A DNA stretch of 60,774 nucleotides from JAKACA01 sp050010115 (GCA_050010115.1 JBEKLQ010000011.1:1-60774); one strand, 5' to 3'. Shown: positions 37,281 to 46,611, counted from the stretch's first letter. Notes: generated by a model from the letters alone, not told the origin. Numbers and translations: made by a program.

Positions 37281-38110
37281 CTAACGACACGGAGCTTCGT
37301 GAGGACGTTCGGCGCCGCTACGCCGAGGCGGCGAGCACGGTGACCGCCGGCGCGGGAGCGGCGAACGACTGCTGCCATCCGGGGACGACGTGCGGCGAGG
37401 AGGGTCATGTCTCGGGGCCTTCGTTCTATGACACGCTCGCCGACGAGGGACTTCCCGAGGCTGCCGTGCTCGCAAGCCTTGGGTGTGGCAACCCGACGGC
37501 CGTGGCCGACCTGCATCCCGGCGAGACCGTCCTCGACCTCGGATCGGGTGGTGGTATCGACGTTCTGCTATCGGCCAAGCGTGTCGGGCCGACCGGCAAG
37601 GTGTACGGGCTGGACATGACCGAGGAGATGCTCGCCCTCGCGATCAGGAACCGCGACGATGCCGGGGCCAAGAACGTGGAGTTCCTGAAGGGATACATCG
37701 AGCAGGTGCCTCTCCCTGCGGACACCGTTGACGTCGTCATCTCCAACTGCGTCATCAACCTGTCGACGGACAAGACTCAGGTGTTCGCGGAGATGTATCG
37801 CGTTCTCCGTCCGGGTGGGCGCATAGGCATCAGCGACGTCGTCGCCGACAACGACCTCACAGCAGAGCAGCGAGCCGAGCGAGGCACGCACGTCGGCTGC
37901 ATCGCGGGGGCGCTGTCGTTCGAGGAGTACGAGGTGGGGCTTCGTGCTGCCGGGTTCGAGGACGTCAGCATCACGTCGACGGCCGAGTACGTACCTGGCA
38001 TGCACTCCGCGATCATCAAGGCGACGAAGTCCGTCGCGGCGCGTGAGCCCACGCCCATCGCCACACGCGCGGCAGGCGAGCTGCCGGCGGTCCAGAAGTC
38101 CTGCTGCTGA
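37277..38110 (+). CDS. arsM: Arsenite S-adenosylmethionine methyltransferase
   Basis: A 277-residue enzyme that methylates As(III) to volatile or less toxic methylarsenicals. The SAM motif is VLDLGSGGGIDV at 85-96. The three conserved arsenic-binding cysteines are visible as Cys70 (SLGCGNP), Cys158 (SNCVINLS) and Cys208 (HVGCIAGAL), with an extra N-terminal Cys pair (32/33). The C-terminus ends in Ser-Cys-Cys. It starts within the arsR stop (ATGA). It is the second gene of the operon, adding methylation to the efflux and reduction steps. Confidence 0.94.
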   Translation: MTNDTELREDVRRRYAEAASTVTAGAGAANDCCHPGTTCGEEGHVSGPSFYDTLADEGLPEAAVLASLGCGNPTAVADLHPGETVLDLGSGGGIDVLLSAKRVGPTGKVYGLDMTEEMLALAIRNRDDAGAKNVEFLKGYIEQVPLPADTVDVVISNCVINLSTDKTQVFAEMYRVLRPGGRIGISDVVADNDLTAEQRAERGTHVGCIAGALSFEEYEVGLRAAGFEDVSITSTAEYVPGMHSAIIKATKSVAAREPTPIATRAAGELPAVQKSCC

Positions 38111-38131
38111 CGACGACGCAGGAGCGTGGCC

Positions 38132-39253
38132 GTGAGCGACGTCGTTTCTGAACACCCGCCGAGCGGGGTGCCGCCTGACGCGCCGGTCATCGCCCGGCTG
38201 CCGTTCCTCGACCGCTTCCTGCCGGTGTGGATCATCGTGGCGATGGCCGCTGGCATTGGGCTCGGGCGGGCCATCCCGAGCCTGAACACGCACCTCAACG
38301 CCATCCAGGTGACCTCGGGGACGTCGCTGCCGATCTTCATCGGTCTGCTGGTGATGATGTACCCGGTGCTGGCGAAGGTCCGCTACAGCCAGCTCGGTTC
38401 GGTCACCCGGGACCGACGGATGCTGGTCTCGTCCCTGCTGCTCAACTGGGTGGTCGGCCCGGCGGTCATGTTCACGCTGGCCTGGCTGTTGCTGCCCGAC
38501 CTGCCCGCCTACCGGACCGGGCTGATCATCGTCGGCCTGGCCCGCTGCATAGCCATGGTCCTTATCTGGAACGACCTGTCGGGCGGAGACCGGGAAGCCG
38601 CAGCGGTGCTGGTGGCGCTCAACTCTCTGTTCCAGATGGTCGCCTTCGCCCTCCTCGGCTACTTCTACCTCAAATTGCTGCCCGGCTGGCTCGGTCTCAG
38701 CACCGTCGGCCTGCACCTGTCGGTCGGGCGGATCGCCGAGACCGTCGGCATCTTCCTCGGCGTCCCGCTCATCGCCGGGTTCCTCACCCGCACCCTCGGC
38801 GAACGAGCCCGGGGTCGGGAGTGGTATGAGACCATGCTGCTGCCTCGCCTCGGCCCCTTCGCCCTCTACGGGCTGCTGTACACCATCGTCATCCTCTTCG
38901 CGCTCCAAGGCCACACCATCACCTCGCGTCCCGCCGACGTGGCACGCATCGCCCTGCCCCTGCTCGCCTATTTCGCCGTCATGTGGTTCGGGTCGTTCGC
39001 GCTCGGCAAGGCGATCGGCCTCCCCTACGAGCGGACCGCCACCCTGGCATTCACCGCTGCGGGCAACAATTTCGAGCTGGCCATCGCCGTCGCAATCGGC
39101 GTCTTCGGCGTCACCAGCGGCGAGGCTCTCGCCGGTGTCGTCGGCCCTCTCATCGAAGTTCCGGTCCTCGTCGCCTTGGTGTACGTGTCCCTGTTGGCCC
39201 GACGGCGCTACAACCCGGCGCCCGCGCGAACGAGACTGGAAGGAGCGCGGTGA
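38132..39253 (+). CDS. acr3: ACR3-family arsenite efflux permease
   Basis: A 373-residue membrane carrier with ten predicted spans that exports arsenite. The conserved Cys lies in GLARCIAMVLIWNDLSGGD, and TAAGNNFELAIAVAIGVFG matches the second conserved region of the BASS/ACR3 fold. GTG at 38132 is chosen because GGAG is 7 bp upstream; GTG at 38126 would be too close. It begins 21 bp after arsM and overlaps arsC by 4 bp. Confidence 0.93.
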   Translation: MSDVVSEHPPSGVPPDAPVIARLPFLDRFLPVWIIVAMAAGIGLGRAIPSLNTHLNAIQVTSGTSLPIFIGLLVMMYPVLAKVRYSQLGSVTRDRRMLVSSLLLNWVVGPAVMFTLAWLLLPDLPAYRTGLIIVGLARCIAMVLIWNDLSGGDREAAAVLVALNSLFQMVAFALLGYFYLKLLPGWLGLSTVGLHLSVGRIAETVGIFLGVPLIAGFLTRTLGERARGREWYETMLLPRLGPFALYGLLYTIVILFALQGHTITSRPADVARIALPLLAYFAVMWFGSFALGKAIGLPYERTATLAFTAAGNNFELAIAVAIGVFGVTSGEALAGVVGPLIEVPVLVALVYVSLLARRRYNPAPARTRLEGAR

Positions 39254-39663
39254 CCGACACTCCCGTCGTGCTGTTCCTCTGCATCCACAACGCCGGTCGC
39301 AGCGTCGCCGCCCGGGTCCTGCTCGACCACTACGCGCGGGGCCGGGTCGATGTCCGCTCAGCCGGATCCGAACCGGCCGATCAGCTCAACCCGTCGGTCC
39401 TCGCCGTCCTGCGCGAACGGGGCCTCGACCCGGCACGAGAGTTCCCCAAGCCCCTCACCGACGAGACCGCCAGAGCTGCCGACGTCATCGTCACGATGGG
39501 CTGCGGCGACACCTGCCCGTACTACCCCGGCAAGCGTTACCTCGACTGGGACCTCGAAGACCCCGCCGGCAAACCAGTCGACGCCGTCCGGCCCATCATC
39601 GACGAGATCGACCGCCGAGTCCGATCCTTACTCGCCGAGCTCGCCGAGCCTGCCAAGCACTGA
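39250..39663 (+). CDS. arsC: Arsenate reductase, low-molecular-weight phosphatase type (mycothiol-linked)
   Basis: A 137-residue protein that reduces arsenate to arsenite for export. The phosphatase loop CIHNAGRS has Cys11 as nucleophile and Arg17. The segment TMGCGDTCPYYPGKRY then DWDLEDPAG resembles corynebacterial arsenate-mycothiol transferases more than the thioredoxin-linked staphylococcal enzyme. The start is GTG at 39250, overlapping the acr3 stop (GTGA). It is the last gene of the operon. Confidence 0.9.
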   Translation: MTDTPVVLFLCIHNAGRSVAARVLLDHYARGRVDVRSAGSEPADQLNPSVLAVLRERGLDPAREFPKPLTDETARAADVIVTMGCGDTCPYYPGKRYLDWDLEDPAGKPVDAVRPIIDEIDRRVRSLLAELAEPAKH

Positions 39664-39854
39664 AGCTCGACGCGGACGTCGAACTTCAGTAGTCCGAGCC
39701 ACGCGGTCCGACCTGGATGGCAACGCGATCACAACGCATTCGAGTGGGCGTCGGGCCACCGCCTGCCCGCTCAAGCTGACCGCACATCAGGTCGATAACT
39801 GAGAAGGCACGGAGGGCTCGCTGATGATCGATGAGAGAGACGACAACTCGGGCG

Positions 39855-40071
39855 GTGTCGGTGAATCGCTGGCGGCGTTTCGGCATGGACCGGCTCTACG
39901 AATGACGGCGATGGCAGTCGCATCGGTTGGGTCTCTCTCAACACTGGCGAGCGGGTGATCGAAGTGGCTGGCCAAGTTGAGGTCTTCGAGGGCGGAATGG
40001 TGACCCAGGTGCAGCCAGGGCAGCAGTTTCGTGGCCCTGTGAACAATCACAGAAGATACTACAATCAGTGA
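39855..40071 (+). pseudogene. Fragment of a NERD-domain-like protein, frameshifted
   Basis: From GTG 39855 the frame reads VSVNRWRRFGMDRLYE and stops. After a shift of two bases at about 39899 the next frame reads NDGDGSRIGWVSLNTGERVI and continues to a stop at 40069-40071. The joined sequence resembles the N-terminus of actinobacterial nuclease-related (NERD) proteins (RWRRYG-DRLYV-NDADG-R-GW-DL-TGE). Only the first ~70 residues remain, and the rest is absent. Assigned by eye, so the family name is tentative. Confidence 0.45.
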
Positions 40072-40082
40072 AAGGAGATGAG

Positions 40083-40292
40083 ATGGGTCCAAACGTAGGG
40101 ATGTATGACGAGCTGTGGAGACGTGAGCGTGAGCTCAAGCAAACGGCAGCTCGCAGCGAGGACTGCCACAAGCGGATGATGCCGGCAGCGTCCCCTCGCC
40201 GTGACCCAGCATGCTCGCTAAGGCGAACGGCACCCGAATGGCAACCGAACGTGTGCCGATCCTCCGCAGTTGCCGCGATCGTAGGGCGCTGA
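40083..40292 (+). CDS. Small ORF, possibly truncated
   Basis: A 69-residue frame starting MGPNVGMYDELWRRERE, with a good ribosome-binding site (AAAGGAG, 5 bp before the ATG). The first ~35 residues are a charged helix. From about 40201 the frame enters a block shared with 59.8 kb and becomes Arg/Pro-rich, so the native C-terminus has probably been replaced by mobile DNA. No family was recognised. Confidence 0.35.
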   Translation: MGPNVGMYDELWRRERELKQTAARSEDCHKRMMPAASPRRDPACSLRRTAPEWQPNVCRSSAVAAIVGR

Positions 40293-40301
40293 CCAGGGAA
40301 C
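40201..40301. repeat. Copy A of a ~100-bp block shared with 59774-59876
   Basis: Matches cccagc(a/t)tgctcgct(a/c)aggcgaa, then ggcaccc and atggca, and ends in ctgaccagggaac in both copies, with about 70-75% identity by eye. In copy B the block lies immediately upstream of a broken integrase gene. Copy A has no integrase, so it looks like a scar of the same element family. Confidence 0.6.
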
Positions 40302-40579
40302 TAAGACGAGGTGCGTGTCTGCTGGGCGGCACGACGATGACACCGGGTTCGTCCTGGAGTCGAGGCCGTAGTGCTCCGCCGGCCAAGCCCGTCCTCATGC
40401 TGGCACGCCCGTCACGGCGACCTGAGCGCCCCTCGTTCCCATGGCGCCCCCTGTCGATTCCGGCGCGGCTCTGGTTCCGCCTGCCCGGCTCCGTGGACAT
40501 TTCGAGATGGGCGACCTTGATCAGACTGTCGACCACATGGCCGGGTGTGCGGCGCCGATACAGGTCGGGTGTTGAAGAC

Positions 40580-41515
40580 TCATCTGTACAGGAAGGACAG
40601 CGCGTTCGAGGTTCCCGATTCCGTCGCGATTGTCACTCGGACAGTCAACGGTGAGCCTGGCAGAGGCGGCACAGTGACTTTGCAGGAGGTCTGGGTCGGG
40701 CAGATGGTATGCGTCGGCTGTCCGTCGAAACGCGCGAGGACCAGTCCGTTCGGGCTGAACAGACTCGTGCCGTGAACCACGACCACCGTACCGGCGCTGC
40801 CCTGTGAGGGAGTGATCGACGAGAGCTGAGGGGCAGCGCCCGCCGTTGTCAATCCAGCGGGCAGGGTGGTGACGGTGGTTGTGGGCACCGTCGCCGGCAC
40901 GGTCGTGGTGGACTGGGTCGGAGCAGGCCGCGGACGTGTGGACGGCGGGCGGCTCGTCGGCGACGTGGCCACGGAGGGCCGAGACGTCCTCGGTCGAGCT
41001 GTAATGCCTGGTCGCGCCCGAGCGGTCCCGGTCGGTCGCGAAGAGCCCGAGCCCCCGCCCACGCTCAAGACGAGGATCGCCGCTGCAAGAAGGACAGCCC
41101 CGAGCATCGCGAGCGGGGCCACTCGGCGAAGCGTTTGCCGCCCAGGGTGCAGTGACGGGGAACCAGCCCCTCCCTCGGACGGGGCTGGCCTCGCAGCTGA
41201 TGTATACAACAGAGGTGGTTCGCGGTCGGTGAGCACCCATCGGGGAGTGGCATCATCGTTACCTACCGGCCCCGGACGCTGCGCCGTGACGCCCCTGGAA
41301 GGCTCAGTTCCTGCCGGACCCGCCGGCCTCGGATGCCGTGAAGCGGCGCTCGCTGGTTCGCCGGCTCCTGCAGCGGCGGTGGCCTCGCGGGCTCGCCGAA
41401 CAGCCTCCGCCAAGGCATCCAATGCACGTTGGCTAGGTGCCGATTGACCGGGCTCCGCCTCGAATTTTCTGCCGACCCGCAAATGTCGAAGACCCTTAGC
41501 GTTCATGCGGCTCAT
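40580..41515 (-). CDS. Single-pass membrane protein with C-terminal IPT/TIG domain
   Basis: A 311-residue protein. Residues 1-125 are charged and Ala/Pro-rich (cytosolic). A membrane span (VAPLAMLGAVLLAAAILVLS) lies near 135-155. Next comes a Thr/Pro/Ser-rich stalk of about 70 residues, and the last 85 residues form one IPT/TIG immunoglobulin-like domain (ITPSQGSAGTVVVVHGTSLF, then VRVTIATESGTSNALSF). It is probably exposed at the cell surface. The start is uncertain: ATG at 41515 or 41506. The domain's partner or ligand is unknown. Confidence 0.75.
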   Translation of the reverse strand: MSRMNAKGLRHLRVGRKFEAEPGQSAPSQRALDALAEAVRRAREATAAAGAGEPASAASRHPRPAGPAGTEPSRGVTAQRPGPVGNDDATPRWVLTDREPPLLYTSAARPAPSEGGAGSPSLHPGRQTLRRVAPLAMLGAVLLAAAILVLSVGGGSGSSRPTGTARARPGITARPRTSRPSVATSPTSRPPSTRPRPAPTQSTTTVPATVPTTTVTTLPAGLTTAGAAPQLSSITPSQGSAGTVVVVHGTSLFSPNGLVLARFDGQPTHTICPTQTSCKVTVPPLPGSPLTVRVTIATESGTSNALSFLYR

Positions 41516-41911
41516 CCTGTCGGCGTCATTGTCGCAGAGTTCATTGTCGCAGAGGCAGCACCAAGTAAACATTCAGCACCCGTGAGCCGGTACGAGCACT
41601 CGCCAACCGACGTCTGACCAATCCCCTCGAGCCATGGGGTATGACCGGCCGCGGCGCGTGTGCGACCTCGAGTACACCGGCTCCCTCGCCGAACGGCCCC
41701 TCACCGACGACGCGATGCCTCGCGGTGAAGGTGCCCTCGGCGCCCCTCGCGGCGAGCCGGACGAACATGGCAAGAGAGCTGGTCGAGCTGCGTGGCCACG
41801 ATCCCGCACACGGAGCCGTCGGCAACGTGGTCACCACGTGGCTCCCGCCTTTAGTTCGTTGGGCTCCAGCTCGCGGCGCCGTCCCGCTCGCCAGCCGGTA
41901 GCTTGCGTTCC
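41516..41911. other. Intergenic region with no recognised gene
   Basis: 396 bp between divergent genes. Open frames exist on both strands but show no family pattern. A 15-bp-period duplication of tcattgtcgcagag occurs at its left edge. Promoters of both neighbours are expected here, but none is clear. Confidence 0.5.
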
Positions 41912-43021
41912 GTGGCTCCGAAGGACCCCTCGCCGGCGTACCGGCGCTCGGTCTCTCGAGCCCGGGCTCCTCTCAGGTGGCGGCGCATCGTCGGGGCTGG
42001 CGGCGCAGCCGTTCTCGTCGGCGTCGCCATCGTTCTCCTTCTGCTTTCCGGCGGAAGGTCTGCGTCGAAGACCGTGTCCTCGCTTCCTCGTCCCACTCCG
42101 AGTCGATGCCCGCTCACGGATCTGCCGGCGCCCGCGGGAAAGGTGCCTGCCCGCCCTGCGCTCGCCGTGAAGATCGGTAACGAGCCCGACGGCGCGCGGC
42201 CCCAGAGCGGCCTCAACGAGGCGGACATCGTCTACGACACCCCCGCCGAAGGCGGCATCATGCGCTACGTGGCTGTCTACCAGTGCCAAAGCGCGTCGAG
42301 CATCGGACCGACGCGCTCGGTGAGGTGGGTCGACTGGCACATTCTCCAGGCCTTTGGGCACCCGATTCTCGCCTTCGCGGGCGGGATCAACCCGGACGTG
42401 AGCACGGTGGACGGCCTCGGTTGGCTCGAGCCGGCGGATCTCCTGGCAGGCGCGCAAGCAGCCGGCGTGCGCATCTCCAGCCGGGTTCCCCCCGACAATC
42501 TCTACACCAGCTCCGCCGCTTTGTGGGCTCTGGCAAAGACGGCCTCCCCGCCACCGCCGGTCTTCTCCTACACCGCTTCCCTGCCTGCCCTGGCTACGCC
42601 TGCATCCGCGCTCGCGATCGACTTCTCGCCAGGCACTGACGTCGTCTGGAAGTGGGACGGGCAGGCCGATACCTGGTTGCACGCCTACAGCGGTAGCCCG
42701 GACATCGACGCGCTGACGAATCAGCCTGTGACGACCACCAACATCGTCGTGCAGATCGTCCATTACTCGTTCGGGCCGTACGCCGAGAGCCCGGGCGGCA
42801 CCGGAGACGTCGAGAGCCAGACGGTAGGGAGCGGGCCAGGCTACGTCCTACGCGGCGACGACGTGATCAAGGTTACCTGGCACCGCCCGGGCCTCTTGGC
42901 GCCGACCACCTTCACCGACGCCAAGGGCCAGGCTGTCGGGCTGGCGCCGGGTCGTACGTGGGTCGAGCTCGTCCTGGACACAACCGCCAACACGCCAGGC
43001 TCTCTCACCATCACCCGGTGA
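41912..43021 (+). CDS. DUF3048 domain membrane-anchored protein (YerB-like)
   Basis: A 369-residue protein with an N-terminal membrane anchor (VGAGGAAVLVGVAIVLLLLS, residues 27-46), then an extracellular DUF3048 domain. Diagnostic stretches are CPLTDLPAP, RPALAVKIGN, RPQSGLNEADIVYDTPAEGG and IGPTRSVRWVDWHILQAFG. The C-terminal half contains VVQIVHYSFGPYAESPGG. The function is unknown; family members are exported in Gram-positive bacteria. GTG at 41912 is preferred; TTG at 41903 is possible. Confidence 0.85.
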   Translation: MAPKDPSPAYRRSVSRARAPLRWRRIVGAGGAAVLVGVAIVLLLLSGGRSASKTVSSLPRPTPSRCPLTDLPAPAGKVPARPALAVKIGNEPDGARPQSGLNEADIVYDTPAEGGIMRYVAVYQCQSASSIGPTRSVRWVDWHILQAFGHPILAFAGGINPDVSTVDGLGWLEPADLLAGAQAAGVRISSRVPPDNLYTSSAALWALAKTASPPPPVFSYTASLPALATPASALAIDFSPGTDVVWKWDGQADTWLHAYSGSPDIDALTNQPVTTTNIVVQIVHYSFGPYAESPGGTGDVESQTVGSGPGYVLRGDDVIKVTWHRPGLLAPTTFTDAKGQAVGLAPGRTWVELVLDTTANTPGSLTITR

Positions 43022-43241
43022 GCATGGCGGAATCGTTGACCACACACGGGACATCGTAGGTCAGCGTCGTCGCGCCCAACCGGATCCAGCGCCCGCGCCC
43101 GGTGTTCCGCCAACCGGTGCACTAGGTTGCCGCGGGTGGCCAGAGTCCGTCCGCAAATCCGGTGGTCTCGCTAGTGAGTCACGCTCGTCAGCACCACCTC
43201 GTTGGGCAAAGAACCCGGCGACGAACACGCGGGAGGCACTC

Positions 43242-43631
43242 ATGGTCGGTGACAAGGTGGAGCACTTCCAAGGTAAGGGCAAGGACCCGGATGCTGTGCG
43301 GTCCCACATCGAGGAGTACCTGAAGACCGACGGCTTTACGGTCCAGACCACGTCACCGAGCGCGCAAGGTGTGGTGATCCAAGCGAAGAAGGGTGGCTTC
43401 CTGCGCGGGGTGGTCGACGCAGACCGTGCGATGACCATCACGATCACGGGGAGCCCCGACGACTTCACGGTCCGCATCGGCATCGGCAAGTGGCTCGAGC
43501 ACCTTGCGGTGGCAGCGATCGAGACCTTGCTCATCTCGGACCTGTTCCTCGTCGTGGACGTGGCCGAAAGCGCCTGGAACATCGAGATCGAGGACAAGCT
43601 CGTTAAGGATCTCAAGGCATTCGTCGGTTGA
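43242..43631 (+). CDS. Hypothetical 129-residue protein
   Basis: A soluble-looking alpha/beta protein preceded by a clear ribosome-binding site (GGGAGG, 5 bp before the ATG). A Gly/Lys-rich N-terminus leads into VRSHIEEYLKTDGFTVQTTS, then a beta-rich core (GVVIQAKKGGFLRG, AMTITITGSPDDFTVRIG), then IGKWLEHLAVAAIETLL and a C-terminal helix ending KDLKAFVG. I do not recognise the family. Codon use and the start context make it a convincing gene. It is monocistronic. Confidence 0.7.
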   Translation: MVGDKVEHFQGKGKDPDAVRSHIEEYLKTDGFTVQTTSPSAQGVVIQAKKGGFLRGVVDADRAMTITITGSPDDFTVRIGIGKWLEHLAVAAIETLLISDLFLVVDVAESAWNIEIEDKLVKDLKAFVG

Positions 43632-43883
43632 GGCGGCTTCTACAGCGAGGGCCCGCCAGACACTGCTGCTCTTGATGCGCCGAATGAGCGGGCTGTGGTC
43701 GAAGGCTCCGCTCCCCCCACCAACGAGCTGGAAGCTCCACAGAGCGTTTGAGTGCGGTGCCCTCGCGGACTGTCCCGGATCGGCCGGTCCAGGACTCGAC
43801 GGACTCGCCGAGCGGTGTGACAGGCGCCCGGGCCGGCGGTCCGATCCGAGTCCGGCCAGAAGGTGCGGCACAGTAGGAGAACC

Positions 43884-46421
43884 ATGTCGTCCAGCCTCTA
43901 TCTCGCCACGCTCGCCGGCCGACGCGACGACGCACTCGAAGCGTTCCTCGCCTGGACGGTCGAGCGGGGCTTCACGCTCTACCCCGCACAGGAAGAAGCG
44001 CTCCTTGAGGTCTTCGCCGGCGCCCACGTGATCGTCAACACCCCGACCGGCTCAGGCAAGAGCCTCATCGCCCTTGGCGCCCATGTCGCGGCCCTGGCCG
44101 ACGGGATGCGCTCGTTCTACACGGCGCCGATCAAAGCGCTCGTCTCGGAAAAGTTCTTCGCACTGTGCGGCGAACTCGGCGCCGAAAACGTCGGCATGCT
44201 GACCGGCGACGCCTCGATCAACGCCTCAGCCCCGGTCGTCTGCGCCACCGCCGAGATCGTCGCGAACATGGCGCTTCGCAGCGGGCCGGGCAGCGCCATC
44301 GACCAGGTCGTTATGGACGAGTTCCACTACTACGGCGACCCCGATCGGGGATGGGCCTGGCAGGTTCCGCTCCTCGAGCTGACGCGGGCGCAGTTCGTCC
44401 TCATGTCGGCCACGCTCGGTGACACGAGCTCGATCGAGCAGGGCCTGACGCGCCGAACGGGCCGGCCGGTGGCAGTCGTGCGCTCCACGACCCGACCGGT
44501 ACCACTGCGCTTTGAGTACCGCCGCACCCCGCTGCACGAGACGATCGAATCCCTCCTCGCAGTCGACCAGGCACCGCTCTACGTCGTCCACTTCACCCAG
44601 GCCCAATCGATCGCCGGGGCCCAGGCGCTTACGTCCGCGCAGGTGACGACCCGGCCCCAGCGGGAGGCGATCGCCGCGGCGCTCGAAGGCTTTCGCTTTG
44701 CTCCCGGCTTTGGTCGCACCCTCACGCGCCTTCTGCACCACGGCATCGGGGTCCATCACGGAGGGATGCTCCCGAAGTACCGCCGCCTTGTCGAGCGGCT
44801 CACCCAGGCCGGGCTACTGCGGGTCGTCGTCGGGACCGACACCCTCGGCGTCGGCGTGAACCTGCCTTTGCGGACGGTCGTGCTCTCGGGGCTCGCGAAG
44901 TACGACGGCACGACCTCCCGACTGCTCAGCGCCCGTGAGCTGCACCAGATCGCCGGGCGTGCGGGGCGCGCCGGCTACGACACGTCCGGTCTTGTGGTCG
45001 TGCAGGCTCCCGAGCACGTCATCGACAACGAGCAGGCCGCGAAGAAGGTGACCGGCGATGCCCGCCGGACGCGCAAGCTCGTGAAGTCCAAGCCGCCCAA
45101 GGGCTACGTCGCCTGGGACGAGGCCGTGTTCGACAAGCTCGTCGCCTCTCCGCCCGAGCCCCTCGTGCCGCACCTCCGGGTCAGCCATGCGATCTTGCTC
45201 AACGTGCTCGACCGTCCTGGTGACGGCTGCGCCGCTTTGAAGACTCTCGTCACGAGAAACGACGAGCCGCGCTCTGTACAGCGCCGCCTGGTCCGCCAGA
45301 GCATCGCGATCTACCGCTCGCTCATCGCCGCGGGGGCGCTCGAACGCCTCCCGGTGGCCGACGAGCTGGGTCGCCGAATCCGTGTCACCGCGGACCTGCA
45401 GGCCGACTTCGCCCTCGACAGCCCGCTCAGCCCCTTTGTCCTCGAGGCCGTCCCCCGCCTCGAGGGATCAGCGCCGGCGTGGCCGCTCGACGTCATGAGC
45501 GTTGTCGAGGCCACTCTCGACAATCCGGTCCCGGTGCTCATAGCCCAGCTCGACCGGCTGAAGAGAGAGACACTCGCAGCCTTAAAGGCTGCAGGAGTCG
45601 AGTACGAGGAGCGGATCGAGGCCCTCGACAGGCTCGAGTACCCCAAGCCCCTCCGGGATTGGACCTATGACCTGTTCGACGCCTACCGGCTCGCCCATCC
45701 CTGGGCCGCTGACTACAACATTCGGCCGAAGTCCGTCGCCCGGGACCTTTACGAGCAGGCGATGACCTTCTCGGAGTACGTCGCCCATTACGGCCTGACC
45801 CGCTCCGAGGGCCTCGTGCTCCGCTACCTGTCCGACGTCTACAGGGGACTTGTCCGTAACGTCCCGGAGGACCTGAAGACCGAGGACCTCCTCGACGTCA
45901 CCGAGTGGCTCGGCGAGCTCGTCCGCCAGGTCGATTCGAGCCTCATCGACGAGTGGGAGCGCCTCGCTGCCGCCGCGGCGAGCACCTCGCTCGAGGAGGC
46001 CGTCACTGAGATCGGCCTCGAGCTAAGCGGTGGCGTCGCGACCCCTCCGGCTGTCACGTCGAATGCCCGGGCGTTCAATGTGATGATGCGCAACGCCGCC
46101 TTCCGCCGGGTCGAGCTCGCCGCCCGACGCGACATCGCCGCTCTCGCCGAGGGGGAACTGCCCGGTGGGTTGGACGCTGCCGGCTGGTCGAAGGCGCTCG
46201 AGCAGTACTTCTCGGTTCATGCGACCATCGGCACGGGCCCCGAAGCGCGTGCCGCGGCGTGGTTCGACCTCGCCGAGCTGCCGGGCCGATGGCAGGTGCG
46301 CCAGGTCCTCGACGACCCGGAGGGCTGGCACGACACTGCCATCGTCGCCGAGGTGGACCTCGCAGCCTCCGTCGAGGCTGGCTCACCGGCGTGGCGAACG
46401 CTGCGCCTTGAGCAGGGTTGA
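43884..46421 (+). CDS. DEAD/DEAH-box (Ski2-like) helicase with C-terminal DUF3516
   Basis: An 845-residue superfamily 2 helicase. Walker A is TPTGSGKS at 53-60, the DExH box is DEFH at 145-148, motif III is SATLGD, and motifs V and VI are VVVGTDTLGVGVNLP and QIAGRAGRAGYD. The C-terminal ~400 residues match DUF3516, found on this type of helicase in actinobacteria. An RNA-processing role by analogy with Mtr4/Ski2 is plausible but unproven. The start is ATG at 43884, with AGGAGA 3 bp upstream. No partner genes are visible. Confidence 0.93.
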   Translation: MSSSLYLATLAGRRDDALEAFLAWTVERGFTLYPAQEEALLEVFAGAHVIVNTPTGSGKSLIALGAHVAALADGMRSFYTAPIKALVSEKFFALCGELGAENVGMLTGDASINASAPVVCATAEIVANMALRSGPGSAIDQVVMDEFHYYGDPDRGWAWQVPLLELTRAQFVLMSATLGDTSSIEQGLTRRTGRPVAVVRSTTRPVPLRFEYRRTPLHETIESLLAVDQAPLYVVHFTQAQSIAGAQALTSAQVTTRPQREAIAAALEGFRFAPGFGRTLTRLLHHGIGVHHGGMLPKYRRLVERLTQAGLLRVVVGTDTLGVGVNLPLRTVVLSGLAKYDGTTSRLLSARELHQIAGRAGRAGYDTSGLVVVQAPEHVIDNEQAAKKVTGDARRTRKLVKSKPPKGYVAWDEAVFDKLVASPPEPLVPHLRVSHAILLNVLDRPGDGCAALKTLVTRNDEPRSVQRRLVRQSIAIYRSLIAAGALERLPVADELGRRIRVTADLQADFALDSPLSPFVLEAVPRLEGSAPAWPLDVMSVVEATLDNPVPVLIAQLDRLKRETLAALKAAGVEYEERIEALDRLEYPKPLRDWTYDLFDAYRLAHPWAADYNIRPKSVARDLYEQAMTFSEYVAHYGLTRSEGLVLRYLSDVYRGLVRNVPEDLKTEDLLDVTEWLGELVRQVDSSLIDEWERLAAAAASTSLEEAVTEIGLELSGGVATPPAVTSNARAFNVMMRNAAFRRVELAARRDIAALAEGELPGGLDAAGWSKALEQYFSVHATIGTGPEARAAAWFDLAELPGRWQVRQVLDDPEGWHDTAIVAEVDLAASVEAGSPAWRTLRLEQG

Positions 46422-46611
46422 GGCACCCGAGCACCCGCTAGCGAGCTCGTAGCGGCGCGAAGGACGGTAAGCCTCGGCCTGAGTGCTCGTAGCGACCGGG
46501 TTCTCAGTGGCTGTAGCTGGGAAGACGGACACCGACGTGGACCTTTTCAGCTCAAGTCGATGGCGGTGCACGCCGATAAGCAGCGAGGGAAAAAAATCCT
46601 GTGAGGGATCG

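Noticed and set aside
41541..41901. Short frames on both strands between the IPT and DUF3048 genes
   Set aside because: No ribosome-binding site, family pattern or consistent start; treated as intergenic.
46422..46611. Possible cyclic-di-GMP riboswitch before the GGDEF-EAL gene
   Set aside because: The conserved GEMM elements and tetraloop/receptor pattern are not recognisable in these 190 bp.
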